From assembly GCF_033568475.1 (NCBI RefSeq), contig NC_133120.1:87996151-88060150 (forward strand): 64,000 nt of DNA, written 5' to 3'. Shown here piece by piece: positions 37,601-48,946 of the stretch. The position numbers and the translations under genes were made by a program. Each line of letters opens with the position of its first letter. Positions within the stretch are counted from its first letter, which is position 1. This DNA is from Henckelia pumila (lineage: Eukaryota; Streptophyta; Magnoliopsida; Lamiales; Gesneriaceae). The notes under the pieces were generated by a model. It saw only the letters and a list, made by a program, of their open reading frames with translations. It was not told the origin of the DNA and ran no database searches.

Positions 37601-40138
37601 TCTAACTCTTGAGTTTTAGCAGATACTTGAAGCTGCTTTTGGTAAATTAGGATCAAAGGCTTAGACTGCCCTAGTCTAACGGAATTGATTTTTATATTGA
37701 TCAGATTTAAATTTTTCAATGTAAAAGGTTATCTTTAAACAAATGAATGATGGGACACAATTAGGGATTATGAATAACGCAAGACTATTTTTCTTGACAT
37801 TATTATTTTCAAGCTTTTTATATGTTGAACTTTCTTATATTATACTTAGCATCGCATGTACATACTTAAATGCCCATTACATTTTTTTGTGGCTGCAGCT
37901 GCGTTCATTGGTGGTGCCCTTTTTATTCTTCAGCAATTTGCGGGCATAAACGGAGTTCTTTATTTTTCATCCTTGACTTTTCGAGATGTAGGGATCACGA
38001 GTAGTGCTTTGACCAGCTTATATGTTGGATGTACCAACTTGGCAGGTCTTACCTTTATTTATATCTATACTAGTTATTGCAAAAACTCTGGTCTCAAATT
38101 TCTTATCTGAGCTGATTTTTAGGCGCACTTTGTGCCTCATACTTAATGGATAAGCAAGGGAGACAGGTGCTACTCATCGGAAGTTACTTGGGAATGGTGA
38201 GTAAACATACAGTTATGCATACGCATATGATATAATTTGATAAAATATATTTGTTCAATTTGACTTTAAGATGACATATAGTGACCGTGTGTCGAAATAT
38301 GAGGTTCATTCAATGCGTAATCTTTTTCCATACCAATAGCCAAATATGCTTTTGATCGATTTTCTGAATGAAATAAGTCGAACGAGATGGCTATACTGAA
38401 TACTCTCGAATATTACAAGGCCAAGACATAGTTATTGCAAATTATTTTTATCGCCTGTGTTTTTAATAAACGTAATGATTCTTCTGCAGGCTGTTTCAAT
38501 GTTTGCCATAGTCGGTGGCATCAGCTTTCCTTTGGGCAGCGAGATCAGCGGCAATTTATCAATTTTCGGCACCATAATGTATGGTTTCTAATAACAATCT
38601 GATAGTAAATCCCATCGAATACCCTTATCTCATCTTGTGCATTTCCTCTTTACTTTTTTAAAGCATGCTATCTTTTAATGTCATGTGAGTTCTTTATCCG
38701 TATATGCCTGCCTACGCATATATCTGCAAGTAGATAATTTTGGGAAATTTAATTATGGAAAGGGAGTGATATAGTTTGAAATGAAGCTCCTTGTGTTTTA
38801 GTTGGCAAAGTATTCTACTTAGAAATAAAATTAAATGCATTAGCATGAACCAAATCCTTTTTGCATCAAAATTTTCCGCAATTTTACCTGACATTTTTGT
38901 TAATGCGAGATTGTACTGTGATGCTCCATGGGCACTGTAGGAAGTGGAACAAAGAATTCCAGGATCACAAATGCAATAATACCTTTAGCAAGAAATCACC
39001 TTAGACCTTATCAGATCTCACGATGAATACAAGATCATACCCTGACTAAGCCAACACACACCAACCAATATGAATGCTCAAATAAAACACACAAGAACAA
39101 AGAACACGATCGGTTACGCGGTTCAGCCACTCGAATGGCCTACGTGCACAGAGGAACTCCAGAAGCACTTTATTGAATCCACAGGAAGTTTTACAATACA
39201 AATTTCCAGTAAATAAACCAAGAATACAACAAGATCGATCTTCTCTTGGCTCCTATTCTTGTATGTAATCTACTGCCTTGTATTGACCCTCTCTCTGTGT
39301 TCTTCGTGAATTGCTGAACTTTGGAAGACTTTTGAACTTGGTTTTCACTCTCCCTCGTGTGTCCATACTCTGAAGTCTTTCAGTAAACTTATACCCTCCT
39401 TCAAGAGCCGGTAACCCTTCCTCACTACCTAGCATTCCATATACCAGCTGGACCAGTGAACCGGTTGCAAGCTTAACCACTGTACCTAACCTTCAACTGC
39501 ATAACGGCCTGAGCATATCCAGTCCAATAATAATTGACTTGGGCCTTGACCATCTGTTTGGTTTACTAAGAATGAGGAAGTCCATGAGGTTGAAGTTGGA
39601 GACACAGTCCAAGCCCAACAGGCACTTTACTCGTGCAAATTCAACATAATGTGCTCAATTTGCAACTATTTTATTACATTCACCATTTTATCCATCTCCC
39701 ATAAAACTAATGTGGGACAGGACTTTAAGCGTTACCGTCTTTTGACTTCAAAGATTGTTGCTTATAGGTACATATTTACTTTTGCTCTTGGCGCTGGCCC
39801 GGTTACAGGTATTATTATACCTGAGCTAAGCAGTAACCGGACACGAGGGAAAATAATGGCATTCAGTTTCTCTGTTCACTGGGTATGTAAACATAAGGTA
39901 ACTGTCATGCAATCTAAGACTTAGGCTGATGTAATATGCTTGGTGATTTCAGGTTTTCAACTTCTTGGTGGGCCTGTATTTCCTTGAACTCGTGGATAAA
40001 TTTGGGGTTGCTCCAGTTTACGCCGGCTTTGGTGGGGTTTCCTTGTTAGCTGCGGTATTTGCATATTATTTCATCGTCGAAACTAAAGGGCGATCCCTTG
40101 AAGAAATCGAGGTTTCACTGTCTCAGGGCAGAAAATGA
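34619..40138 (+). CDS. plastidic glucose transporter 1-like (MFS sugar carrier)
   Basis: Twelve exons: 34619-34808, 34895-35024, 35275-35475, 35854-35953, 36216-36328, 36746-36839, 36912-37068, 37899-38045, 38123-38196, 38490-38578, 39768-39882 and 39953-40138; 1,596 nt, 531 aa, phases consistent. The first 60 or so residues are Ser/Lys/Arg-rich with few acids, like a plastid transit peptide. The MFS sugar-transporter body follows: HVLTASMSNFVFGYHIGVMN, DKLGCRRTFQ, CGRFLVGLGIGVNTVLVPIY, DSPRWLCK, FILQQFAGINGVLYFSS, GAGPVTGIIIPELSSNRTRG and ETKGRSLEEIE. This matches the Arabidopsis At1g05030 group (probable plastidic glucose transporter 1). Its role would be moving hexose across the plastid envelope, known only by family. 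Intron 10 (38579-39767) has been enlarged by an LTR fossil. Confidence 0.95.
38936..39646 (-). mobile_element. solo-LTR-like fossil in intron 10 of the glucose transporter
   Basis: About 0.7 kb reading TGTTGAATTTGC at its 5' end and CCTACA at its 3' end on the minus strand. A GCACGTAGGCCATTCGAGTG block (near 39140) and AATAAA-type signals resemble plant Ty1/copia LTRs. No internal coding region is present, so a solo LTR left by recombination is likely. Edges are tentative because no target duplication was recognised. A CCCATAAAACTAATGTGGGA block just to the right (39696-39717) may belong to it or to an older element. Confidence 0.5.
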
Positions 40139-40384
40139 GTATTGATGGTGAATGCATGCAAGATCATAATTTGCGCTTTGAACCATAATATGGTTGTGTT
40201 GATGTATAAAATTGCCTGTTGCACTCTTGTGGCTTGAATCTTCAATAGCCAATATTGTATTTTTCAATCCACCAAGTTAGAATACACGAAACTTCATATT
40301 TGTAAATAAGAAACATAAGATAAAAAAAAAATAACATTACTCCCAATATAATCACAATGGATCAAATTTGTGAAAGCAACTTCT

Positions 40385-41010
40385 TCATCATTTGCGTTGG
40401 CCTATATTTAGCCACCAAAGACTGAGCCTTGGGCATTGTAAGCGCCCTTCACTCATGTCCACTGGGTCTCCCCCAACTCTCTCCCATTCAAAGCACTGAA
40501 TCAGTGACCCCAAAGCCAATCCCACAACGTGCATAGCCAGATTCTCACCGGTACGCCCCATCTTCCATATCCAAATGACATCAACACAAGCCCATCCCTC
40601 GGCCCTCCGAGATCGAAGCATCTTTCTGGGTCATATCTTCTTGGATTCTTCCAGAATTTGTCACTGTTTTGGATGTCCCATAAGTTCAACAACAACATAG
40701 TCCCTTGAGGGACTTGGTATCTGCCTACGATGCACTTGGCCGATGACTCGTGCGTGACGAGAACGGAACATCTGGACACATACCTAAAGTTTCATTGATG
40801 ATCCCATGGAGATAGGTTGACTGAGGGAGGTCAAGATGGTCGATCAATCTCGAAAGGCACCGCATCTCGGGTTTCACCACAGTATCATAACTCGTTAGTG
40901 AAACGATATTATTTTTTGGCATGCTTGAGTTCCGGTTTGTTGTTCACGATTATGCCCCGTGTATCTGTAGTATCAGCGACTTTGTAAACTGCCATATGAG
41001 TTCAAGGAAA
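40385..41010 (-). pseudogene. CYP81-type cytochrome P450 pseudogene fragment
   Basis: Minus-strand remnant of the C-terminal third of a plant P450. From right to left it keeps an I-helix-like ADTTDT, NNKPELKHAKK, DLPQSTYLHGIINETLGMCP (K-helix region; ETLR has become ETLG), [37 protein letters not shown], and after a frame change [38 protein letters not shown] is characteristic of the CYP81 family. At least two frame changes interrupt it. At the haem loop FGxGRRxCPG the ligand Cys codon now reads CGT (Arg), so no working haem site remains. The N-terminal two-thirds are absent. It lies between the 3' ends of two convergent genes. Confidence 0.88.
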
Positions 41011-41293
41011 TTTTGGTGATCTTGGTTGTGTTCCCCCACAATATTATGATTTTCAAGTATAATACAAACCATTAATACAAGACATTTTAGTAAATGCACA
41101 CAGCATTCACAGTACCTTGTTGTATTGATCTCCAGTCATCGAATTCTTAAGAATATAAACTAATAGTACAAGACAATAAATAATGCAAACAGTCGGAAAC
41201 ATGATCTTTAACTTCTTTTGTATAAATTATCTTTTCAATGTGACATCAATAACCGATTCCAGAGAAAGGATTGTTCATCCTAGCAAATGTTGT

Positions 41294-44200
41294 TTATATC
41301 TTGAAGCATTTGTATCCATATTCAGGACTTGTCATCCCATCTTCCCAGTCTCCCATTCGACGCCCCCCAAAAACTACCTGTTGAATTCCTAAATATCTGT
41401 CACACAGAAACAAAATCCAACACTTCATTAGTAGTCGACAAATATTTTAGAGAATAAAATAATCGACCAAACCATTTGAAGCGCCATTGTTTTTTTAGAG
41501 ACGACTACTCCTGTTACTGATACTTCATGAATATTCAAAATCAAATATTTTGCAAGTTCAAACCAAATATATGGAAAATGGAAAAAATTTATTCGCGCTC
41601 AATCTTGAATACGTTATTATCAGTCATTTTTGGTTTGCTTCGGTTCGATTGCACCCCAAGATCCCATTTCTGAATCTAATCAGCTGCATGTACGTGGGGG
41701 CATGCCTGATGTCACTACAGAGAAAAAGGAGATGGGCTTACTCTGAGCTTAATACAGTCAAGCAGTTGAGAAGAACGTCAATTGAAAAGAAATCGGCTGT
41801 ACCAAGGTCTACCCTGTAATAACACGAGTTTACGATGATATTAGAAGAAACAGTTCAATAGAATGAATCTGAGGTTTGATGTAATTATAAAACACCCCAC
41901 GCGATTTGAATGGCTGTATGACGAATTCTGATAGCAAACGAGACATTTAACAGAAATGTGAGCTTTTCTTCAAATTGTCGGCTTAAAAAATAAATGGTTT
42001 CATGCAAAAAAAAATTAATCAGAATTTTGGCAATTAAACCAATCACTGAGTGTTAATATAACTTAGCAAAATATAATATTGTCGAAGGTACTGAGAGAAC
42101 TATGGAGAAAATACATACCAGACTCTACCCCAGTTGTCTTGGAACTCGACATCACTTATATCATGAAATGATGAAGGCATCACCTGAGAACCTTTATCTG
42201 CATCATATATCGGGTCGTATTCCATGGATAAATTTGCCAACTACATAGGTTACAAAGTGGTTTAGCATCTAAGTTTATATGATCATAACTCATGCCATGA
42301 TAATTCAATAGATAGATGCTATGTTCTCATGATGTAGAATATACCAGCACAAACATAATCAGCATACATATAATATCCTAAACATGATGTCTGTTCGTGA
42401 ATAATCTGCAGATGTGTAAAGGTATAGGCGTTTCTATGGATCATGTACCACTAAATCTCTAAAAGTCAAGGAGTAACGTGCCTTTATTAGATATCCACAA
42501 ATAATGCAAACCCAACAACATACGCTACAATGAAACAAAACTTGACCCATTTTATGGTTAGCAAATAGAGAAAAATGCATGTAAAATAAAACCATGTCTG
42601 ATAACTGTCAAGTGCAGGCCACAAAGTACTTCAAAATGATCTCCGGCTTGCTAAATTTCTTCAAATTTTCAAAAAAATTTAACAAATAATCAGGTTTAGA
42701 AGATTGAACCTGAATATTGGATGAATTAAATGCGCCTAGGCGACCCATCAGATACCATGACTGAATAACCTGTGAAGCATGTAATACGATGGTTCTAAGG
42801 GCTTGCTTGTAGACATAACACATAGCATGGTACACAACAGATCAACAAAAAAAAAAAAAAACCGTATAGGAATTTCATAATCCCGAAAATAACTGATGAA
42901 ATCGAACTCATTTGAATGAGAAGGATATAACAGAAAATTGACATACACTACCGAGGAGATCAACATCTCGATCTGAAGGTGATCCATACAGCTCAAACCA
43001 TATGCAGGAATCAAGAGGATTAAAACTGGAAACCATGACGAAAACCATGTGAGATTTTCATAAGTACACAGGAGACTGGGCTGCTCAGATAAGATAACAA
43101 GTTTGTAAATAGTCACTTGGAAAGAATTCAGAATGTCCTATGAATGTTATCCTGGAAAAGCATAACGCTGGTTCTCATAACAGAAACCACAACTTACAAA
43201 ACAGTCGATAGTAAAATTTTCACTCTCGGTTATATTAACAGCAACAACGATATTTTAGAAAAACTTTGTCGTTGACTTTGCTAGAATAGAGTTGTTTGCA
43301 AAAAATTTCAATTTTTTGCTTTCTTCGAATCACAATTAAATAGTATTATAGTACACATCTCTCCTTGGTTTTGGTAATAAATGAAAGTGAAGCAAGTCAC
43401 AGATATGCCACTAAAATAGAAAAAGCTAAAAGCAATTACGTTAATTGTTAGCACACATGCCATAAAACAACTGACAGAAAAGAAACATCATAAATATAGA
43501 AAATCCCTTGTCAATAGTTGAATTTTTCAACAAGGCGTTTTCATTGGATTTATGCACACAAATTCATTATCTTCAATATATACATACAACATAAATGAAG
43601 ACAGTAATCTAAGATCTAAAGCATTGCTGGAAAAGAGAAAAACCGCCAAGAGTGGGCACGTATCGAATAACTACTAGCTGCAAGAGGAAAATATAATCTA
43701 TAATGTTATCTGCTTCACCATCATTTGAAATTGACGGATTCTTCCATGGAACTATTATTCAGTAAAAGATAGATGAGTTAAAATTTAAGATCTCAAACCA
43801 TGTGAAATATCAATCATATTTCATTCTCTCAGTACAATTAAACAAGTTGCCCTGGTTTTCGTATTTGCAGACAAAAAAAATTTAGGCTGTGAAAAAGAAT
43901 ACAAGTGCCAAAACATTCTTGTGCCAACTGCCGACTAAAATATAGAAAGAACAAAAAGTAATATGAAGTCAATTCAGCCTCTCTTCAGTTTCAATTACAT
44001 AGATTATAGAAACCAATTGAATTGAAAGGAGTACAAGAAAGGTTAGCAACAAAGCAAGGAAGTATTAAAAGAGAAATATTGAGAAGCAACAAATAGGTGA
44101 AAGGCCATTACTCTCTAAAGCTGACTTTGAATGCAAGGACGGAGCCAGATTTTGATTTTTGGAAATCTCGTCCCTTCCTACGTATCCTATCTTCCACCTA

Positions 44201-45283
44201 TCAATATATAAATTTCAACTACAAATTTTAGATGAAAAACTAGCATATGCATGTTATGCTCCAGTGACAGATCTGATTTCACTGTACTAAGTACACAAAA
44301 ATATGCCTATCACAGTTTATGATCAGAATCTCAGAAGCACAAGGAAAAAGCTTTAGAAGTGCCCCGAACAAATTAATACGGCAGAATAGATCCATTCAGC
44401 ATACCTCATTGCAGGTATTTCCTATGGTCCTGATCAAACGGATAACAGTAACGCTAACATATCAACTCCCAAAAAAAAAAACCAGAATCGAAAAACACCC
44501 AGAAAAAGAAAAAAATAAAGAATCAAAAGCATGGTAAAAACCACTAGCATAAATGTTTTCAAAATTAGAAATTGCCTATAACTTTAAACGATTTTTTTAA
44601 AATACATATCATCTTAAGCTTTCATAAACATATTACCAAGCACTTGAATGAAATTTGTTCCAAAAACTCAGGGAAAAATTACAAAAAAAAAAAGTTTCAA
44701 GTTAGATGCGAAAATCCAAATAAATGCCACCTTACCCTTTTCCTCATGAGTTCAGGGTCACCAATGCTGTCTCCCAGAACAGCTCGAAGCTCGGAATCAT
44801 TATTACAAGCACCTTCCAACACCCTGCACTTAATTTACACAAGTAAAAACCAGCCAATGCTACGAATATATGTACAATAAAACAAGGAAGGCCAACAAGA
44901 AAAGGAGACAGCGAAAATTACTTTGCCCAAGAAGGATAGTTATGGATACGATCATATTCACGCTTCCTCTTTTCCTCGCGAACTTTTAACAGACGGCGTC
45001 CTCTAGCTGAAGTCCCTGACCCTTTGGCAGCATTCTCACTTGATAAACCACTGGTATCTCCATCACTCGTGCTCACAGTTGTATCGAAACTTTGGTCAAT
45101 ATTAGCTCTAACATCCTTTGATGCAGCTAAAGACAGACACATGTGCTGTGTGATCATCTTCATATTAGCAGGAAGCATTCCATTATATTGAGGGATTGCC
45201 AAGAATGGAGATGAAGAGGTATGGAGCTCCATTGAAATGGTGAAATGAGAGCTTGGTGCATACACACAACAGGGCATAAACAT
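41294..45283 (-). CDS. DUF3531 protein, probably plastid-targeted
   Basis: Eight exons on the minus strand: 45283-44922, 44823-44736, 44197-44112, 43025-42947, 42769-42710, 42240-42119, 41813-41742 and 41396-41294; 972 nt, 323 aa, GT-AG throughout and in phase. The N-terminus (1-90) is Ser/Thr/Ala-rich and transit-peptide-like. It is followed by RRLLKVREEKRKREYDRIHN, LRAVLGDSIGDPELMRKRVE, SGSVLAFKVSFRDFNP, CIWFELYGSPSDRDVDLLGS, VIQSWYLMGRLGAFNSSNIQ, VMPSSFHDISDVEFQDNWGR, VWVDLGTADFFSIDVLLNCL, VFGGRRMGDWEDGM and the end YGYKCFKI. This is the plant/cyanobacterial DUF3531 family (Arabidopsis At4g29400 and At5g08400). No biochemical function is established; chloroplast location is inferred from the leader. 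A second in-frame Met (45277) is also possible as start. Confidence 0.93.
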
Positions 45284-45538
45284 TCCTTCTCTTCGTCTAT
45301 TATCTGAATTTTATCAAGATCTAAATCAAATAAAGCCTCTCTCTTTCACAGACTACAATTCTCCATAGGAAAATTACGAAATTTTAATACATACATAGTC
45401 TTACCTCAAACTACAAATGGCTGTAGAATTTTTTGTGTATTTATGAAGATCTAAATCAAATAACTCAGGCTCGAGGGGGTTTTATTTTATTTATTTATTT
45501 TTTATTTTGATTTGATATTCGGTGCTTTGAGAATAAAA

Positions 45539-46908
45539 GATTTATTTGCACCAAACAGTTTTTTTATTAAATATTGAAAATGCACACTTCTTTTTTTTGA
45601 AATTTTAATAGGCATCTTCAACTCTAACCTTTTAAAAAATTAGCACACTCGCCCCTTAAAATAAGTGATTGTTGCGCACGCGTCCCTCATGCGATTGGGC
45701 AAAGATTTTGATATTTTTTTGCACCAAATACCTCTGTGAAATATTAAAAATGCATATTTGACCCCTGTGAAAATAATTTTTAAATCTATTCAACCCATAA
45801 TACATAATTTTTTTTAAAATCTAATTATAAAATATTTAGCAAATATTTTTCGTTTTATTAATTTTAATTTTTTATTTATTATGATTATATAATTGTTTTC
45901 TAAAAAATATTATTATTTTATCTTGTTATAATTATTTTATTAAATTTTCTTCTTTTTTTCAACTTCTCCATTAAAAATGCATTCATAACGAGATTTAAAT
46001 ACCTAAAAAATACCAAAATATTAAATCAAAATGATAAATGTATGATAAGTACCAAATATTTTTAATTTTATTTGTTTTTATTTTTTATTTTTTATTTTTA
46101 ATTTTTAATTAATTTATTTCTAAAAAAATTATTATTTTATTTCGTTATCATTATTTTATCAAATCACTTCGTGTTTTCAACTTCTTCATTAAACATGATT
46201 CATAAATAAAAATTTAAATATCTAAAAATACCAAAATATTAAACCAAATGATAAGTTCATGAATATTACTTTTTCAATTTAGAATTATATAAGCATGTTA
46301 TTTTTTATTATTTATTACAAATTGTGCAATGCATATTCTCAAAAAATTTAAATTTTGGTTCAATAATATATAATCCTAAATCGAAAAAACAATATGTTTG
46401 AACTTATCAGTTTAGTTCAATATTTTGGTACTTGAAATTATTTAAATACTTGTTTATGAATGCATGTTTAATGAAAAAATTGGAAATACGAAGTTAGTTT
46501 AATAAAATAATGATAACACGATAAAGTAATAATATTTTTTAGAAAATAATTAATTAATGATAATACATTTAAAATAAAAAAATAAAAATTAATAAAACAA
46601 AAAATGTTTGCTAAATATTTATAATTGAATTTTATTAAAAATTGTGTATTATGGGTTGAATAGATTTAAAAATTATTTTAACAAGGGTCAAATATGCATT
46701 TTTAATATTTCACAGGGGTATTTGGTGCAAAAAAAATATCAAAATCTTTGACCAGTCGCATGAGGGACGCGTGCGCAACAATCATTCATCTTAAGGGACG
46801 AGTGTGCTAATTTTTTAAAAGGTCAGAGTTGAAGATGCCTATTAAAATTTTACAAGGAAAAAATATGTATTTTCAATATTTCACAGGGGTCGTTGGTGAA
46901 AATAACTC
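45539..46908. mobile_element. Mutator-like non-autonomous element with long inverted repeats
   Basis: A 1,370-bp element flanked by the identical 10-bp repeat GAGAATAAAA (45529-45538 and 46909-46918), the 9-11-bp target size of Mutator-like elements. The termini pair as GATTTATTTGCACCAA and, reverse-complemented, GAGTTATTTTCACCAA. The inverted arms extend about 500 bp each (about 45539-46040 and 46400-46908) with high similarity, including AGGCATCTTCAACTCT and TTGCGCACGCGTCCCTCATG in both. The middle (about 46075-46262) holds a third, direct copy of the inner arm segment (CAACTTCTTCATTAAACATG). No transposase is encoded. It lies 256 bp upstream of the DUF3531 ATG. Confidence 0.88.
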
Positions 46909-46918
46909 GAGAATAAAA

Positions 46919-48749
46919 AAGAAAACACAAATAATTTTTTTCCCGAAAATAAGTATATTCATAAAATATAACTTTAGTGTTACAAAATTTACTGTTATTG
47001 GTTATTTTTATTTAATCTGAAAATTGGCATAGATAAACTATAAAAATATTATTTATGAATGCACGTTTTGGAAAATTTTTATTCGAGTAAAAAAATTGAT
47101 CTTCTAAAAAATAAATGAATAGTAATTGGTTTGATTAGTAATCGACGTTGATTAAACACTCGTAAGTATTTCATCCGATATTTTCCGAATCACTTAGAAA
47201 AAATTAGTTGTCATACTTCACCTAAATACAATAACTAAATTCGAAATCGAATTCAATTTTTTTTTCCAAATTCATCTTTTCACCAACTTTCTTCCAATTG
47301 GATAAAATTTTAGGTAGAATTTAAGTAGTTAAATAGCAGTAAAAAAAATTATGTCAAATTTTCGAGTTCATTAAATTAAATTAGTGTGCTACAGTATTAT
47401 TATTATTATTTTTTTTTGGAAACCATTATTATAATTTTTTAAATAATGCCATTTAGTGAGAGAGATTTGCAAGCAAATTTTATTTATAGCATGTTGCGTG
47501 AGAGAAAAACAAATCTCCGAGATCTGAATGAATCGACGCTTTTGTGTCTTCACCACAAGTAATCAATTATTGCAAATTTCGCCATTAACGAAAGCTGTAC
47601 GTTTCCCACTCCAAAGCACCGCCATAGCTGACTGAGTAACTGACCTCTACTGAGAACCAATTCGAATCACATCGCCATTTTCTTGGAGACCCAACCTGTT
47701 GAAATCGACACTGGATTCGCTCGTATCCACGTTCACGTCGGTGTTTTAGACTCCCTGTTTTCGATTTTCTAATGCCTGCTACATTGCTCACTACGTGTTT
47801 GCTGTGTTGTTCCAGTGACGCTATTCTATAGCTACATGTATTTTTATATAGTTTTCCCCGCCTTTAGCTCTGTGCTCGCCGCCTCCCCTTGCTCTCTAAC
47901 TGATGGCCGTTACTGACTAAGCATATGTTTTGTTTTATCTCATTTCCTTAACGTACCTGGGTGTCAATGAGTTTATGCCTAGATTTGTCGATGCCCGATC
48001 TGTGCCTGATTATTCTTTTTCATGAAGTGGTTCTAAATCACGTGTTCAAGCATTTTCATTGCTGCAGTATGAGTGGCATCTATTTGCAATTCCTTGGCTG
48101 CATGAAATTCTAGAGCTGTCGAGGAAAAATGTGTAAACGTCTAGGAAGATTAACCAAGGATTTTAATTATGTAGGACATATGTTTCTAGTTTTGGTCTGA
48201 TCATGAATCTTGTAATCGAGTTAACAAAGTGTATATGAATACCATGTTAGAACAAACACACAAGATTGTGGTGACATGCGTGCCAGTCAAATGGAGAAGA
48301 ACTGTAGTGTTGGAATGTCCCTAAACTTATAATGAAAGGGATGTACATAAAAACATTGGGTTTGCTTAAGTAGGATGTGATTTGAAACATAGAGTAGAAT
48401 TTTGTAGTTCAGAAAAACTTATCCTGTTCGGCATTTGAGGGAAGAGATAGTCTGTTGAAAGAGTCATGTTTTTGCATCAAAGAAAAAATTTGAATAGTGG
48501 AATGAACCACCAGTTTTCATCTACTGTCGAGAGATGCTGTCCACTTTGATGTAGTTATCTATTTGGCAAGGATAGAAAGTCTCAGATGTCTAGTATAATG
48601 GTATCAGATCCCTTTCCATGGTTTGATGAATTGATTATTTATCTTTTATTCGAGAAAACTGCTTTTATTTGAATGCTTGCCACACTGATGTTCTACTTGA
48701 AAATGTTGTGTAGATCAATTACATGATGCACCTGTGCATCTTTTTTCAG
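46919..48749. other. intergenic region and 5' leader of the translocator gene
   Basis: AT-rich spacer to about 47450, then less AT-rich DNA (47500-47950) that probably includes promoter and first untranslated exon of the carrier gene. A leader intron is suggested by the acceptor CTTTTTTCAG ending at 48749; its donor could not be fixed. No coding exon is supported. Confidence 0.5.
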
Positions 48750-48755
48750 GTTTCT

Positions 48756-48848
48756 ATGGCTTTTTGTGAAGGGGTTACAAACAGTTCTGCAAAAATCATG
48801 GTTTTTTCACGATTGGTCGAGTGGATGAATAACTTCGTCTCGAGTTGA
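48756..48848 (+). CDS. possible upstream ORF, 30 aa, in the translocator leader
   Basis: The ATG is 7 bases into the likely second leader exon and encodes MAFCEGVTNSSAKIMVFSRL and ten further residues, ending 98 bases before the main ATG. No resemblance to a known conserved peptide uORF family was recognised. It could lower translation of the carrier, or be chance. Confidence 0.3.
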   Translation: MAFCEGVTNSSAKIMVFSRLVEWMNNFVSS

Positions 48849-48946
48849 AAATTGCATCGCACGTCAATAAACTCATACAGCTGGCTGTGACAAAGTAGGA
48901 GCTGGATTTGTTGGTGTGATAGTTGGAGGAATACATATACGACACG

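Noticed and set aside
39253-39480. Minus-strand 75-codon frame in transporter intron 10
   Set aside because: It lies within the LTR fossil and has no protein-family features.
47585-47791. Minus-strand 68-codon frame near the translocator leader
   Set aside because: No family match; it lies in the less AT-rich likely 5' UTR/promoter of the plus-strand gene.
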